From Candidatus Methylomirabilis lanthanidiphila (GTDB taxonomy: Bacteria; Methylomirabilota; Methylomirabilia; Methylomirabilales; Methylomirabilaceae): a DNA stretch of 64,000 bases. This document shows positions 38,037-48,340 of this stretch, in pieces. The notes beneath the pieces are model-generated. The model saw only the letters and a program-made list of their open reading frames with translations, was not told the origin of the DNA and made no database searches. Numbering within the stretch: the first letter of the stretch is position 1; each line of letters starts with the position of its first letter. The stretch covers positions 62,001-126,000 of the forward strand of contig CABIKM010000026.1 of NCBI GenBank assembly GCA_902196205.1. Reading direction: 5' to 3'. Made by a program: the position numbers and the translations under genes.

Positions 38037-39032
38037 TTAGAGATTGGCAGTCTCGATCTTGACTTTGGCCCGTGCTCGCACTTGACGAATCCAATCGGCG
38101 AACACCTGCTCTTGCTTTCTCTGCAAAAGCCCGCGGCCGAACTGAGCCTTCGCGCCTTCGAAGTCCGTAGGGCTCGGGTCTTTTCGATCGATGACTCGAA
38201 GGAGGTAGCGCGCCTTTTCGCCCTGGATAACCGAGCTGATGGCGCCTCGCTCCGTAGCTAAGGCGGCCTCCTTAAACCTCTCCTGGTCCGGTATCTGCGG
38301 GAGGTTGCGATCCCATGAGAAAATTTCACTAACGGCCGGTTTCAGCCCGGACGCCTTCACGATCTCCTCCCAAGGCTTCTTGCCGTTGACCAATTCGGCG
38401 ACCTTCTGAACGGCGGCCTGTTGGGCCTGAGGATCCGCGAACAGGAGATACTCAACCTTGACGGATGCTCGGTTAAAGCGAAATGCCTCCCATGTCTCAA
38501 CCGGGAGCAGATGAATTCCGCCCTTGACCCACGCCTCAACCTTGCGAAGCAACAGATCCTCGCGCAGGCTGTCCTCGAACTTCTCAGGGGTCAGGCCCGC
38601 CGATTGAAGGGTCTGGAGATACCTGCCTCGGCTGAAGCCCGTCCCATCGCTGAAAGCCGGCATAGCGGTGATCTCTGCGACCAGTTCATCCGGACTGATC
38701 ACAATACCCAATCGCCTCGCCTCTTGGAGCAGCAGGCGGCGTCCGATCAGTCCCTCCACGACCTGCCCTTTCAGGTTCAGTTGATCGAGGATCTTTTCAC
38801 TAAACCGCTCTCCCAATCGCTCCTGATATAGCTTATACTGACGCTGGTAAGCCTGCTGATACTCCGTGTATGGGATGTTCTCGCCTTCCACGGCGGCAAT
38901 GGGGTCCACCCCCCCAGGGCCCGATGTGGAACGGAATCCCCAGACGAGGAAAGTCGTTCCAATAAAGGCAAAGATCACCAGCCATAATGTCACACTTAAC
39001 GCCTTCGTATATCCGCGTATTCGCTTCAGCAC
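38037..39032 (-). CDS. Periplasmic PpiD/SurA-like chaperone, membrane anchored
   Basis: About 331 residues. One N-terminal membrane helix (ALSVTLWLVIFAFIGTTFLVW) anchors a SurA_N-type chaperone domain (IPYTEYQQAYQRQYKLY, then LLLQEARRLGI and SPDELVAEI). The C-terminal region looks like a parvulin-like fold but I cannot identify the active-site residues, so it may lack isomerase activity. I start it at the GTG at 39032, which has GGAGG five bases upstream; the ATG at 39044 has none. In the family the protein escorts outer-membrane and periplasmic proteins. It is divergent from mreB. Confidence 0.8.
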   Translation of the reverse strand: MLKRIRGYTKALSVTLWLVIFAFIGTTFLVWGFRSTSGPGGVDPIAAVEGENIPYTEYQQAYQRQYKLYQERLGERFSEKILDQLNLKGQVVEGLIGRRLLLQEARRLGIVISPDELVAEITAMPAFSDGTGFSRGRYLQTLQSAGLTPEKFEDSLREDLLLRKVEAWVKGGIHLLPVETWEAFRFNRASVKVEYLLFADPQAQQAAVQKVAELVNGKKPWEEIVKASGLKPAVSEIFSWDRNLPQIPDQERFKEAALATERGAISSVIQGEKARYLLRVIDRKDPSPTDFEGAKAQFGRGLLQRKQEQVFADWIRQVRARAKVKIETANL

Positions 39033-39244
39033 ATTGTCCTCCATCGAATTTCCGATACCACGATGTTCATAGAACAGTTTTACTAATGTTATCGCATCAT
39101 TATAGGCGGCGCAACCTGATTTATGCGTTGGGCCGGTGTACGCTCCAGATACTGCTTGTATTCCGCAGGGTTCTGTGTTACAAAAAAATTTCATCGGCGT
39201 ATGGGCCCCTATGCTGGGGAGCCGTATGTCGATGTGAGGAGTGA

Positions 39245-40276
<1,032 letters not shown>

Positions 40277-40366
40277 ATGCGGTCTTCCGGGAGGCCCGCC
40301 AACTGCGTCGTCTAGGCGGCGCAGATCTCGCTTTTCCCCGTAGTCTCACGGGCAGTACACACAGGT

Positions 40367-41230
40367 ATGACTCGACTGCTGCTTCGATATCGACGGACAC
40401 TGGTCCTTTCGACCGCCCTTCTCTTGGCCTTTGTGCTGATGACGTTACAAGTTCGCGGCGACAGCTCCGTCGCCCTCATCACGAAGCGGATCCTCCTTGC
40501 CTCCATTTCCCCATTCCTACAGCTTGCAACATGGAGCTTCGACATCACCGCCACGGTCTGGAATGAGTACGTCGACCTTCGCCGGGTTCGCCGCGACAAT
40601 CAGCTTCTGAAGGAGGATGTTCGGCAGCTCCGGACTGAGGTGGACGAACTGCGCGAGACCGCTTTGGAACATTCTCGCTTAAGCCGTCTCCTTCAATTGG
40701 GCAACCGAGTGGATACAGAGACGGTCGTCGCCAAGGTGATCGGTAAAGATACGACCAACTGGTTCAGGTCGATCCTGATTGACATGGGAGCGAACCGCGA
40801 TATCCGACGCCACATGGCGGTCATCACCAGTGAAGGACTGGTGGGCCGGGTGGTGGACGTCACTACGTCGGCGGCTCGCGTGCAGCTCATTACCGATCCG
40901 GAAAGCGCGGCCGGCGTGCTCATCCAGCGAAGCCGCGCCATCGGGGTCGCTGCGGGGAGTCAAGGCGGCGCCATCCAGATCAAGTATCTGCCTTTAATGG
41001 CCGATGTGGCTGTCGGCGACCGGATCATCACCTCTGGCATGGGCGGAATCTTTCCGAAAGGTATCCCGGTTGGGACGGTCGTGCGTTCGAGCCGACCGAC
41101 AAACGGAACCCTTTTCCAATTGATTGAGGCACAGCCTTATGTCGACCTCTCGCGGCTGGAAGAGGTCATGGTCCTGAAACGAGCGCCTTCGAGCGGCCTG
41201 TCGTGGGCCGGCCAAGAGTCCCCGCCATGA
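40367..41230 (+). CDS. mreC: Rod-shape-determining protein MreC
   Basis: 287 residues. A single N-terminal membrane segment (TLVLSTALLLAFVLMTLQV) is followed by a coiled coil (DNQLLKEDVRQLRTEVDELR) and the two beta-barrel domains of MreC, with WFRSILIDMGANRDIRRHMAV, GLVGRVVDV and TSGMGGIFPKGIPVG as family landmarks. It links MreB to the periplasmic synthases. The stop overlaps the mreD start as ATGA, so the two are translationally coupled. Confidence 0.95.
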   Translation: MTRLLLRYRRTLVLSTALLLAFVLMTLQVRGDSSVALITKRILLASISPFLQLATWSFDITATVWNEYVDLRRVRRDNQLLKEDVRQLRTEVDELRETALEHSRLSRLLQLGNRVDTETVVAKVIGKDTTNWFRSILIDMGANRDIRRHMAVITSEGLVGRVVDVTTSAARVQLITDPESAAGVLIQRSRAIGVAAGSQGGAIQIKYLPLMADVAVGDRIITSGMGGIFPKGIPVGTVVRSSRPTNGTLFQLIEAQPYVDLSRLEEVMVLKRAPSSGLSWAGQESPP

Positions 41231-41706
41231 TGAAGTTCCTGCTCGCGCTTTTCTGCGTCTGCCTTCTCCAGGCCGCTGTCGCCCCTCGCCTGGCCATCGG
41301 CGGTGTTCAGCCGGACCTGTTTCTGATCCTCCTCTTCGGACTGGGCCTCTCGGTAGGACCGGAGCTGGCCGCCGTCGCCGGCTTCCTCATCGGACTCTAT
41401 CAGGACTCGTTGTCGGGCGCTCCCCTCGGCCTCAACGCATTCACCTTAAGCCTGATCGGCTTCCTGGTGAGCGGATTGAGTCAGCAGGTCAAGACGACCC
41501 AGCCGGCCTGGCGATTTGCCCTGCTCTGCGTGGCCGGCCTGCTATCCGGGCTCATCACCCTGTTGCTCCTTCGTTTTTTCCACGCACCCCGCCCCCTGGC
41601 ATCCGCCCTCCTGTGGACCGCGCTGCCGGGGGCGCTCTACACTGCGATGCTGGGGACCGGGCTGCTGGGTATGGTGAAGCCCGGCGCCGACAAGGGGCTG
41701 GCCTGA
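41227..41706 (+). CDS. mreD: Rod-shape-determining protein MreD
   Basis: 159 residues with about five membrane segments and no soluble domain, the standard MreD form (PDLFLILLFGLGLSVGPE, GLYQDSLSGAPLGLNAF). I start it at the ATG at 41227, inside the mreC stop. Its own stop overlaps the mrdA start (TGATG). It is a membrane partner of MreC in the elongasome. Confidence 0.93.
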   Translation: MMKFLLALFCVCLLQAAVAPRLAIGGVQPDLFLILLFGLGLSVGPELAAVAGFLIGLYQDSLSGAPLGLNAFTLSLIGFLVSGLSQQVKTTQPAWRFALLCVAGLLSGLITLLLLRFFHAPRPLASALLWTALPGALYTAMLGTGLLGMVKPGADKGLA

Positions 41707-43547
41707 TGAGCCGGGAACATGAGATCGCAAACCGCTATGCCCCGTTTCAGAAACGGATCAGGGTTGCAGCCGTTCTCATCTCTGCAGCCGTCCTGATCCT
41801 AGTGCTCCGCCTCTGGGCTCTTCAGATCCTGGAGGGCGATCGTCTGCTCCAACTCTCCCTCAATAATCGCCTGCGCCTGCGGTCGGTCGAAGCGCCCAGG
41901 GGGCTCATTGTCGATCGAAACGGAACCCTCATGGTGGAGAATCTGGCATCCTTCGACGTATATGCAACGCCGGATGATATGCGCAATGTTGAGGACACCA
42001 CGCGCCGCCTTGCAGAGATCCTTCAGTCTTCGCCGGACGAGTTGAGACAGCGCGTCTCGCAAGGACAGCGCTCGCAATTGGAGCCTGTACTGCTGCGGAA
42101 AGGCGTGGATGAGCGGACTGTTACAGCCATCGAGGAGCAACAGATCGATCTGCCCGGCGTGAGCCTCCGAGTCAGACCGGTGCGTACGTACCCGAACGGC
42201 GGGTCAGCCGCTGCCCTGCTGGGCTACGTTACCGAGGTAAGCCGTGCGCAACTCAAGTCGAAAGAGTTTCGAGACTTTCATCCGGGCGAGACGATGGGGC
42301 AGGCCGGAATCGAGCGGCGATACGACGCATTCATACGGGGCGTAGACGGCGGGGAACAGATAGAGGTAGACGCGCTTGGAAGAGTCAGCCGACAGGTCCG
42401 ACAGGTCGAACCGCAGTCCGGATTCAGTCTGCACCTCACGCTCGACAACCGTTTGCAGCAGGTCGCCGAAGAGGCCCTGCAGGGCAGAAGCGGGGCGCTT
42501 ATCGCGGTTCATCCGTCTACCGGGGAAATCCTGGCCATGGTCAGTCAGCCATCGTACGACCCGAACCAGTTCTCCCGGCGCATGACGCCGGAGCAGTGGC
42601 GGACGCTCATTGCCAACCCCCATCATCCTATGCAAAATAGAGGGCTGCAGGGTCAGTATGCGCCGGGCTCCATTTTCAAGCTGGTGACCGCACTTGCCGC
42701 CCTTGAGAAGGGGGCCATTACGCCCGACACAAAGTTTTCCTGCGATGGCGCCTTCAACCTCGGTTCCCATCTCTTCCATGACTGGAAGAAGGGCGGTCAT
42801 GGAACGCTCAATCTGCAACAGGCCATCGCGAACTCCTGCAACATCTATTTCTATAACACCGCCCTCAAAGCCGGAATCGGGGAGATCACTCGCGTCGCGA
42901 GAGAGTTGGGACTTGGCGCCCCCTCGGAGCTTGGGTTGGGCGGTGAAGCACGAGGGGTTATCCCTCCCAAAACAACCGGTCCGCCCGAGGCAAGCGGATG
43001 GTATCCCGGCAATACCGTCATGGCCGGAATCGGACAGGGGATGGTGACCGTAACGCCGATGCAGGCCGTCATGATGGTATCCGCCATTGCCAACGGTGGG
43101 ACCCTCTACCGGCCCTGGGTCGTACGGAAGGTCGAAACGCTGGATCGTGAATTGATTGAAGAATACGGCCCGGCGCCTATCCGAAAGGTCAATATCGACC
43201 CCGATAACCTGGCCATCGTCAGGGATGGGATGCAGGCGGTCGTGAGCGAGGGAACGGGGGGCCGCGCCAAGATCCCGGGACTCAGCGTGGCCGGTAAGAC
43301 GGGGACCGCGCAGGTTGTGGAGAATAGCGGTTCGCAGCGAGGCGATAAACGGGATCATGCCTGGTTCGTCGCCTTTGCGCCCGCCGATCATCCCCAGATT
43401 GCCATTGCCGTGGTGGTCGAACACGGCGGGTTTGGCGGCCAGGTGGCGGCGCCGGTTGCGAGAAGCCTCCTGGAGGCGTGGTTTAAGCTTCCCAAGGAGC
43501 CGACGCCGGCTCACGTTGCCGAGCCGGAGCCGAGCGAAGGGGACTGA
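41706..43547 (+). CDS. mrdA: Penicillin-binding protein 2 (elongation transpeptidase)
   Basis: 613 residues. After a short cytosolic start and one membrane helix (VAAVLISAAVLILVLRLWALQ) comes the pedestal domain (EAPRGLIVDRNGTLM) and the transpeptidase domain with the active-site SxxK as GSIFKLV, SxN as SCN, and KTGTAQ. It cross-links peptidoglycan during lateral growth and works with RodA, encoded next. All catalytic motifs are intact. Confidence 0.96.
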   Translation: MSREHEIANRYAPFQKRIRVAAVLISAAVLILVLRLWALQILEGDRLLQLSLNNRLRLRSVEAPRGLIVDRNGTLMVENLASFDVYATPDDMRNVEDTTRRLAEILQSSPDELRQRVSQGQRSQLEPVLLRKGVDERTVTAIEEQQIDLPGVSLRVRPVRTYPNGGSAAALLGYVTEVSRAQLKSKEFRDFHPGETMGQAGIERRYDAFIRGVDGGEQIEVDALGRVSRQVRQVEPQSGFSLHLTLDNRLQQVAEEALQGRSGALIAVHPSTGEILAMVSQPSYDPNQFSRRMTPEQWRTLIANPHHPMQNRGLQGQYAPGSIFKLVTALAALEKGAITPDTKFSCDGAFNLGSHLFHDWKKGGHGTLNLQQAIANSCNIYFYNTALKAGIGEITRVARELGLGAPSELGLGGEARGVIPPKTTGPPEASGWYPGNTVMAGIGQGMVTVTPMQAVMMVSAIANGGTLYRPWVVRKVETLDRELIEEYGPAPIRKVNIDPDNLAIVRDGMQAVVSEGTGGRAKIPGLSVAGKTGTAQVVENSGSQRGDKRDHAWFVAFAPADHPQIAIAVVVEHGGFGGQVAAPVARSLLEAWFKLPKEPTPAHVAEPEPSEGD

Positions 43548-43562
43548 GAGGAGCGCGTCCCA

Positions 43563-44663
43563 ATGTCGACACCTCGCCGTATCCTACCCGCCTTTGACTG
43601 GCAACTGACCGTCGCCGCCGCAGGACTTGCCGCCCTGAGCGTCCTGATCATCTACAGCACGAGCGGGATGTACGCCTCCCTCTTCCGAAAATCGCTTTAT
43701 CTGAAGCAAGCCACCTGGGCAACGATAGGGCTCTTTGCCATGACACTGCCCTGGCTGTTCCCGCACCGAACAACCTGGCGTCTGGCCTATCCTCTGTATG
43801 CCGTTCTCCTTGTCGCTCTGTTGCTTGTCGCGCTGATCGGCCGAAGCGGTCTGGGCGCCCAGCGGTGGCTCAGTATCGGATCGTTTGCGTTTCAACCCTC
43901 AGAGTTCATGAAGCTGTCGCTCATTATCCTGTTGGCTCGTTACTTTGAGGATCGAAAGGAAGAGTTGAGCGCGCCTCGGATCTTTATCCCGCCGATCCTC
44001 CTGACCCTCCTGCCGATGGCCTTCGTGCTGCGACAACCCGATCTCGGCACCGCCATCATGCTGCTCTTAATCTCCGCCAGCATCCTGATAATCATGGGAT
44101 TGAAGATCCGCTACTTCGTTCTGCTCGGCGTAGTCGGATCGGCCATCGCTCCGGTGCTCTGGCGCTTTCTGCATGACTACCAGAAGAATCGGATTCTCGT
44201 ATTTCTTTATCCGGATATGGATCCCATGGGCGTCGGCTATCACGTCGCTCAATCGAAGATCGCCGTCGGCTCAGGGGGATTGTTCGGGAAGGGATGGATG
44301 GCGGCCACACAGAGCCAGCTCAACTTCCTTCCGGAGAATCACACCGATTTTGTGTTTGCCGGTCTGGCTGAACAGTTGGGCTTCTTCGGTTCTCTCGGCC
44401 TGCTGTTGGTCTATGCCTATCTACTTTCAAGGGGTCTGCGCCTCGCCAAAGATGCCCACGACCTGTTCACCATGATTACGAGCTTCGGTATTGTCGCCAT
44501 GATGGCGTGGCAGATCGTCATCAACATCGGGATGGTGACCGGCATAATGCCGGTGGTAGGCATCCCGCTCCCGCTGCTCTCCTACGGCGGCTCGTCCATG
44601 CTTATGAATATGCTGGCCGTCGGTCTCCTGCTCAACATTCACAAGCATCGCTATCAGTATTGA
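43563..44663 (+). CDS. rodA: Rod-shape protein RodA (SEDS glycosyltransferase)
   Basis: 366 residues, about ten membrane segments. SEDS signatures are clear: FQPSEFMKLSLIILLARYF, a large extracytoplasmic loop with PENHTDFVFAGLAEQLGF, and the C-terminal IPLPLLSYGGSSML. RodA polymerises glycan strands from lipid II together with PBP2. It lies 15 bp after mrdA and is the last gene of the shape operon; a dispersed repeat follows. Confidence 0.96.
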   Translation: MSTPRRILPAFDWQLTVAAAGLAALSVLIIYSTSGMYASLFRKSLYLKQATWATIGLFAMTLPWLFPHRTTWRLAYPLYAVLLVALLLVALIGRSGLGAQRWLSIGSFAFQPSEFMKLSLIILLARYFEDRKEELSAPRIFIPPILLTLLPMAFVLRQPDLGTAIMLLLISASILIIMGLKIRYFVLLGVVGSAIAPVLWRFLHDYQKNRILVFLYPDMDPMGVGYHVAQSKIAVGSGGLFGKGWMAATQSQLNFLPENHTDFVFAGLAEQLGFFGSLGLLLVYAYLLSRGLRLAKDAHDLFTMITSFGIVAMMAWQIVINIGMVTGIMPVVGIPLPLLSYGGSSMLMNMLAVGLLLNIHKHRYQY

Positions 44664-44689
44664 GACTGTGCAACCCATTCATGTGTCTG

Positions 44690-44799
44690 TCATTGCGAGC
44701 ACCCGAATGGTGCGCGACAATCTCACCGTTCTATTTCGTTAGATTGGGAAACTTGAGGGCGAAGAACGGTTGGATTGCTTCGCCTTCGGCTCGCAATGA
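44690..44799. repeat. Dispersed repeat with TCATTGCGAGC ends (copy 2)
   Basis: TCATTGCGAGC (44690-44700) and its exact inverse GCTCGCAATGA (44789-44799) bound a 110-bp element rich in short inverted pieces (GATTGCTTCGCC near its right end). It lies between rodA and ileS. Same family as 12546-12634 and 61287-61434. Confidence 0.7.
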
Positions 44800-44898
44800 C
44801 GCCATGGGGCGACTGTAGGCTTGACAGCTACTGTTGTCACTGTTATGAAGTACACGGTAGAGGGTCCAGGGGGAAGGGTTTAGTGCGACCCCTGGTCC

Positions 44899-44920
44899 TA
44901 CACCCCACACCCTACACCCC
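44899..44920. repeat. Left arm of 22-bp inverted repeat flanking ileS
   Basis: TACACCCCACACCCTACACCCC ends 11 bases before the ileS start codon. Its reverse complement, with one mismatch, recurs at 47758-47779, right after the ileS stop. The sequence itself is a short iteration of the unit CTACACCC. Confidence 0.7.
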
Positions 44921-44931
44921 TGAGTTTAAGG

Positions 44932-47751
44932 ATGAACTATAAAGAGACGCTCAATCTGCCAACAACCGTTTTTCCGATGAAGGCGGATCTCCCTGTCCTC
45001 GAACCGGCTATTCTTCAGCGGTGGGAGACCTCGAGTCTGTACGACAGAATCCGAGAGGTCCGAGCCGATCGACAGGCCTGGATCCTCCACGACGGTCCCC
45101 CCTATGCGAACGGCCATATCCATATCGGTCATGCGCTCAATAAGATCTTGAAGGACTTCGTGGTGAAATCTAAGTCGATGTTCGGCTACAACGCGACCTA
45201 CGTCCCGGGATGGGATTGCCATGGGTTGCCGATCGAACACCAGGTCGATAAGAATCTGGGCAGTAAGAAGGCGGAGGTGTCGCTGGTTGAGAAGCGAAAG
45301 CTCTGTCGCGAGTACGCCGCCAGGTTTGTTGACATTCAGCGGGAAGAGTTCAGGCGCCTCGGGGTGCTCGGCAACTGGCCGGCCCCGTATCTCACTATGG
45401 ATTACCTGTATGAGGCGACGATCGTCCGTGAACTGGGGCGGCTGTTCGGAACCGGGGTCGTGTATAAGGGGAAGAAACCGGTCAACTGGTGCGCCTCATG
45501 CCGAACCGCTCTGGCCGAGGCTGAGGTCGAATATGGCGATCACACATCTCCATCCATCTACGTCAAGTTCCCGCTCAACCCGGATGCCGCTGAGCGTCTG
45601 CCGGTACTACAAGGTACACGATCATTCGTCGTGATCTGGACGACAACGCCGTGGACGCTGCCGGCCAACCTCGCGATCGCCGTCCATCCGGATGCGCCCT
45701 ACGTAATCGTCGAATCGGCTGATGAGTACTTCATCCTCGCCAAAGAACGGCTGGAGGCAACGCTGGCAGCCGCAGGGATAAAAGAGAGCCGGGTTATTGA
45801 GGAGGTGCCGGGCCGAGCGCTGGAAGGGCTGACGGCCAGGCATCCCTGGATTGACCGACCCTCGAAGGTCGTAGTGGCCGACTACGTCACCATGGATCAG
45901 GGGACCGGGTGCGTACACACGGCGCCGGGGCACGGGGTTGAGGATTACGAGACCGGTCTCAGATACGGCCTCGACATCTATAACCCTGTCGACGCCGCCG
46001 GGCGGTTCGTCGCGGACCTGCCGCTCGTCGGCGGCGTGAGCGTCTGGAAGGCCAACAGTACGATTATTGCAGAGCTTCAGCGTCTCGGTCTGTTGCTGTC
46101 AGAGGTACAAGTCGAGCACTCCTATCCCCATTGTTGGCGGTGCAAGCACCCGACGATCTTCCGGGCGACGGAACAGTGGTTCATCTCGATGGATACATCC
46201 GTCCTCCCTGATGAGGGCGGCGGGCAGACCGGACTGCGCGCCAAGGCCCTGGCGGAGATCAAGCAGGTCCGATGGATTCCCTCCTGGGGTGAGGACCGGA
46301 TCAGCAATATGATCGCCTTTCGTTCGGATTGGTGTATCTCGCGGCAACGGGCGTGGGGGGTGCCGATCGTAGCCTTTTACTGCGCCCATTGCGGCCATAT
46401 CCTGGCGGACCAGCGGCTGGCCGAGCACGTGGCGACCATGATGGAGCAGGCCGGAGCCGACGTCTGGTACACGCGAGCGGCAGCAGAGCTGTTGCCGCCC
46501 GGGACCGTCTGCCCCAACTGTGCGAAGGCCGACTTCGACAAGGAACGCGACATTCTGGATGTCTGGTTCGATTCCGGCGTCAGCCACGCGGCCGTCCTTG
46601 CGGTCAGGCCGGACCAACAGTGGCCTGCCGACATGTACCTCGAAGGGAGCGATCAGCATCGGGGGTGGTTCCATAGCTCGCTGCTCACGGCAGTCGGAAC
46701 CCGGGGACACGCGCCCTATCGGGCGGTTCTGACCCACGGCTTCGTGGTGGACGGCGACGGCAAGAAGATGTCCAAGTCGCTCGGCAACGTCGTGGCCCCC
46801 CAGGAGGTGATTGAACGGTACGGCGCCGAGATCCTTCGCCTCTGGGTCGCAGCGGAGGACTACCGCGACGATATCCGCATCTCCGAGGAGATCCTGAAGC
46901 GGCTGGCGGAAGGGTACCGGCGCATCCGGAACACCTGCCGCTATCTGCTCGGCAACCTGTCCGACTTCCAGCCTGCTCACGACGCGCTGCCGCTGAACGA
47001 ACTCGATGAAATCGATCGGTTCATCCTGCGCCGGGTGGGGCGGCTGATCGAACGATTGCGACGGGCCTACGAGACCTACGAGTTTCACCTCCTGTACCAT
47101 GGCCTGCATAACTTCTGCGCCGTGGACCTATCGGCCTTTTACCTGGATGTTTTAAAGGATCGGGTCTACACCTCCGCCCCCCGCTCACGCGCCAGACGCG
47201 CGGCCCAAACCTCGATGTATCAGATCCTTGACGCGCTCGTCAGACTCATGGCGCCGGTGCTCTCTTTTACCGCCGAGGAGGTCTGGCAGGCGATGCCTAA
47301 ACAGGGCGGCGAGGCGGAGAGCGTGCACCTTGCCGAATTCCCGCCTGTCCGGTCCGATTGCCTGGATGAGTCCCTTGAAGCCCGCTGGGACGTCTTACTG
47401 TCGGTTCGTGACGAGGTGCTGAAGGCCCTCGAGGCCGCTCGCAAGGCCAAGCTGATCGGCACATCGCTGGAGGCGCGAGTCGACCTCCTGGTCGAGCCCG
47501 CCCTGCTGCCGATCCTCACCCGGTACGAGGCCGATCTGCCGACCCTGTGTATCGTCTCCGCCGTAAGCGTGGGGAGTCTGGCCGAAACCGACGCGGTCGG
47601 AAAACGGGTTGAGGTGCGGGTAGAACGGGCCGAGGGGTCCAAGTGCGCCCGCTGTTGGACCTACAGCGCAAGCGTAGGCTGGTCTACCCCGCACCCGGAC
47701 GTCTGTGCCCGCTGCGCCGGCGTCCTGGAAGAGATAGGATATGGGGGGTAA
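44932..47751 (+). CDS. ileS: Isoleucyl-tRNA synthetase
   Basis: 939 residues, typical of bacterial IleRS. The class I signatures HIGHALNK (near the N-terminus) and KKMSKSLGN are intact, with a CP1 editing domain in between (TTTPWTLPANLAIAV, and the GTGCVHTAPGHG editing motif) and a C-terminal zinc finger (CARCW, CARC). It charges tRNA-Ile and edits valine. It is followed closely by lspA and rluD, a common order. There is no T-box leader in the 268 bp upstream, which instead hold repeats. Confidence 0.97.
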   Translation: MNYKETLNLPTTVFPMKADLPVLEPAILQRWETSSLYDRIREVRADRQAWILHDGPPYANGHIHIGHALNKILKDFVVKSKSMFGYNATYVPGWDCHGLPIEHQVDKNLGSKKAEVSLVEKRKLCREYAARFVDIQREEFRRLGVLGNWPAPYLTMDYLYEATIVRELGRLFGTGVVYKGKKPVNWCASCRTALAEAEVEYGDHTSPSIYVKFPLNPDAAERLPVLQGTRSFVVIWTTTPWTLPANLAIAVHPDAPYVIVESADEYFILAKERLEATLAAAGIKESRVIEEVPGRALEGLTARHPWIDRPSKVVVADYVTMDQGTGCVHTAPGHGVEDYETGLRYGLDIYNPVDAAGRFVADLPLVGGVSVWKANSTIIAELQRLGLLLSEVQVEHSYPHCWRCKHPTIFRATEQWFISMDTSVLPDEGGGQTGLRAKALAEIKQVRWIPSWGEDRISNMIAFRSDWCISRQRAWGVPIVAFYCAHCGHILADQRLAEHVATMMEQAGADVWYTRAAAELLPPGTVCPNCAKADFDKERDILDVWFDSGVSHAAVLAVRPDQQWPADMYLEGSDQHRGWFHSSLLTAVGTRGHAPYRAVLTHGFVVDGDGKKMSKSLGNVVAPQEVIERYGAEILRLWVAAEDYRDDIRISEEILKRLAEGYRRIRNTCRYLLGNLSDFQPAHDALPLNELDEIDRFILRRVGRLIERLRRAYETYEFHLLYHGLHNFCAVDLSAFYLDVLKDRVYTSAPRSRARRAAQTSMYQILDALVRLMAPVLSFTAEEVWQAMPKQGGEAESVHLAEFPPVRSDCLDESLEARWDVLLSVRDEVLKALEAARKAKLIGTSLEARVDLLVEPALLPILTRYEADLPTLCIVSAVSVGSLAETDAVGKRVEVRVERAEGSKCARCWTYSASVGWSTPHPDVCARCAGVLEEIGYGG

Positions 47752-47757
47752 AAGATG

Positions 47758-47779
47758 GGGGTGTAGGGTATGGGGTGTA
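47758..47779. repeat. Right arm of 22-bp inverted repeat flanking ileS
   Basis: GGGGTGTAGGGTATGGGGTGTA starts seven bases after the ileS stop codon and is the inverse of 44899-44920 with one mismatch; a further partial unit (GGGTATGG) follows. The rest of the ~100-bp gap before lspA shows nothing else. Confidence 0.7.
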
Positions 47780-47851
47780 GGGTATGGAGCACATACCATG
47801 GACCCCAAACTCCAAACCCTGCGATCAATGCTTCGGATCTCGCACTAATCC

Positions 47852-48340
47852 ATGCGTTTCTACGTGGTTGCGCTCACAGTTATTGTCCTCGATCAGGTTT
47901 CGAAGCTGTGGATCCAGGCGACGATCCCCCTCGGCTACAGCATCCCCCTTATCCCCGATTTCTTCGCGATCGTCCATGTCCTGAACCCCGGCGCGGCGTT
48001 CGGCCTGCTGGCCGCCCAGGCCGCAGGGATTCGTAACCCATTCTTCATCGGCATATCCCTTCTGGCCATCGGGTTCATCCTGTACTATCGACATCGCAGA
48101 CTGGACGACCATCCGCTGGCCTCGTTTGGCTTGAGTCTGATCCTTGGGGGCGCCGTCGGCAACATGGTGGATCGGCTCAGAATCGGCATGGTGGTCGACT
48201 TCATCGATGTCCACTACTACCAGTACCACTGGCCCGCGTTCAACGTCGCAGACTCCGGCATCACCGTCGGCGTGTCGCTCATGATGCTCACCCTGATCCT
48301 TGATGAACGTCGAGGGCGTCATCGAGGTCCGGCCTCATGA
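47852..48340 (+). CDS. lspA: Lipoprotein signal peptidase (signal peptidase II)
   Basis: 162 residues with four membrane helices. The catalytic aspartate motifs are present: NPGAAFGLLA, GGAVGNMVDRLRIGMVVDF and FNVADSGITVG. It removes signal peptides from prolipoproteins at the inner membrane. The stop overlaps the rluD start (ATGA), so the two are coupled. Confidence 0.96.
   Translation: MRFYVVALTVIVLDQVSKLWIQATIPLGYSIPLIPDFFAIVHVLNPGAAFGLLAAQAAGIRNPFFIGISLLAIGFILYYRHRRLDDHPLASFGLSLILGGAVGNMVDRLRIGMVVDFIDVHYYQYHWPAFNVADSGITVGVSLMMLTLILDERRGRHRGPAS

Noticed and set aside
42204-43514. 436-codon open frame opposite mrdA
   Set aside because: Antisense to PBP2 with all catalytic motifs on the plus strand; no homology recognised.
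44800-44931. T-box leader for ileS
   Set aside because: No TGGNACCGCG T-box sequence or specifier loop; the gap is filled by repeats.
46099-47109. 336-codon open frame opposite ileS
   Set aside because: Antisense to a well-conserved part of IleRS; shadow of codon bias.
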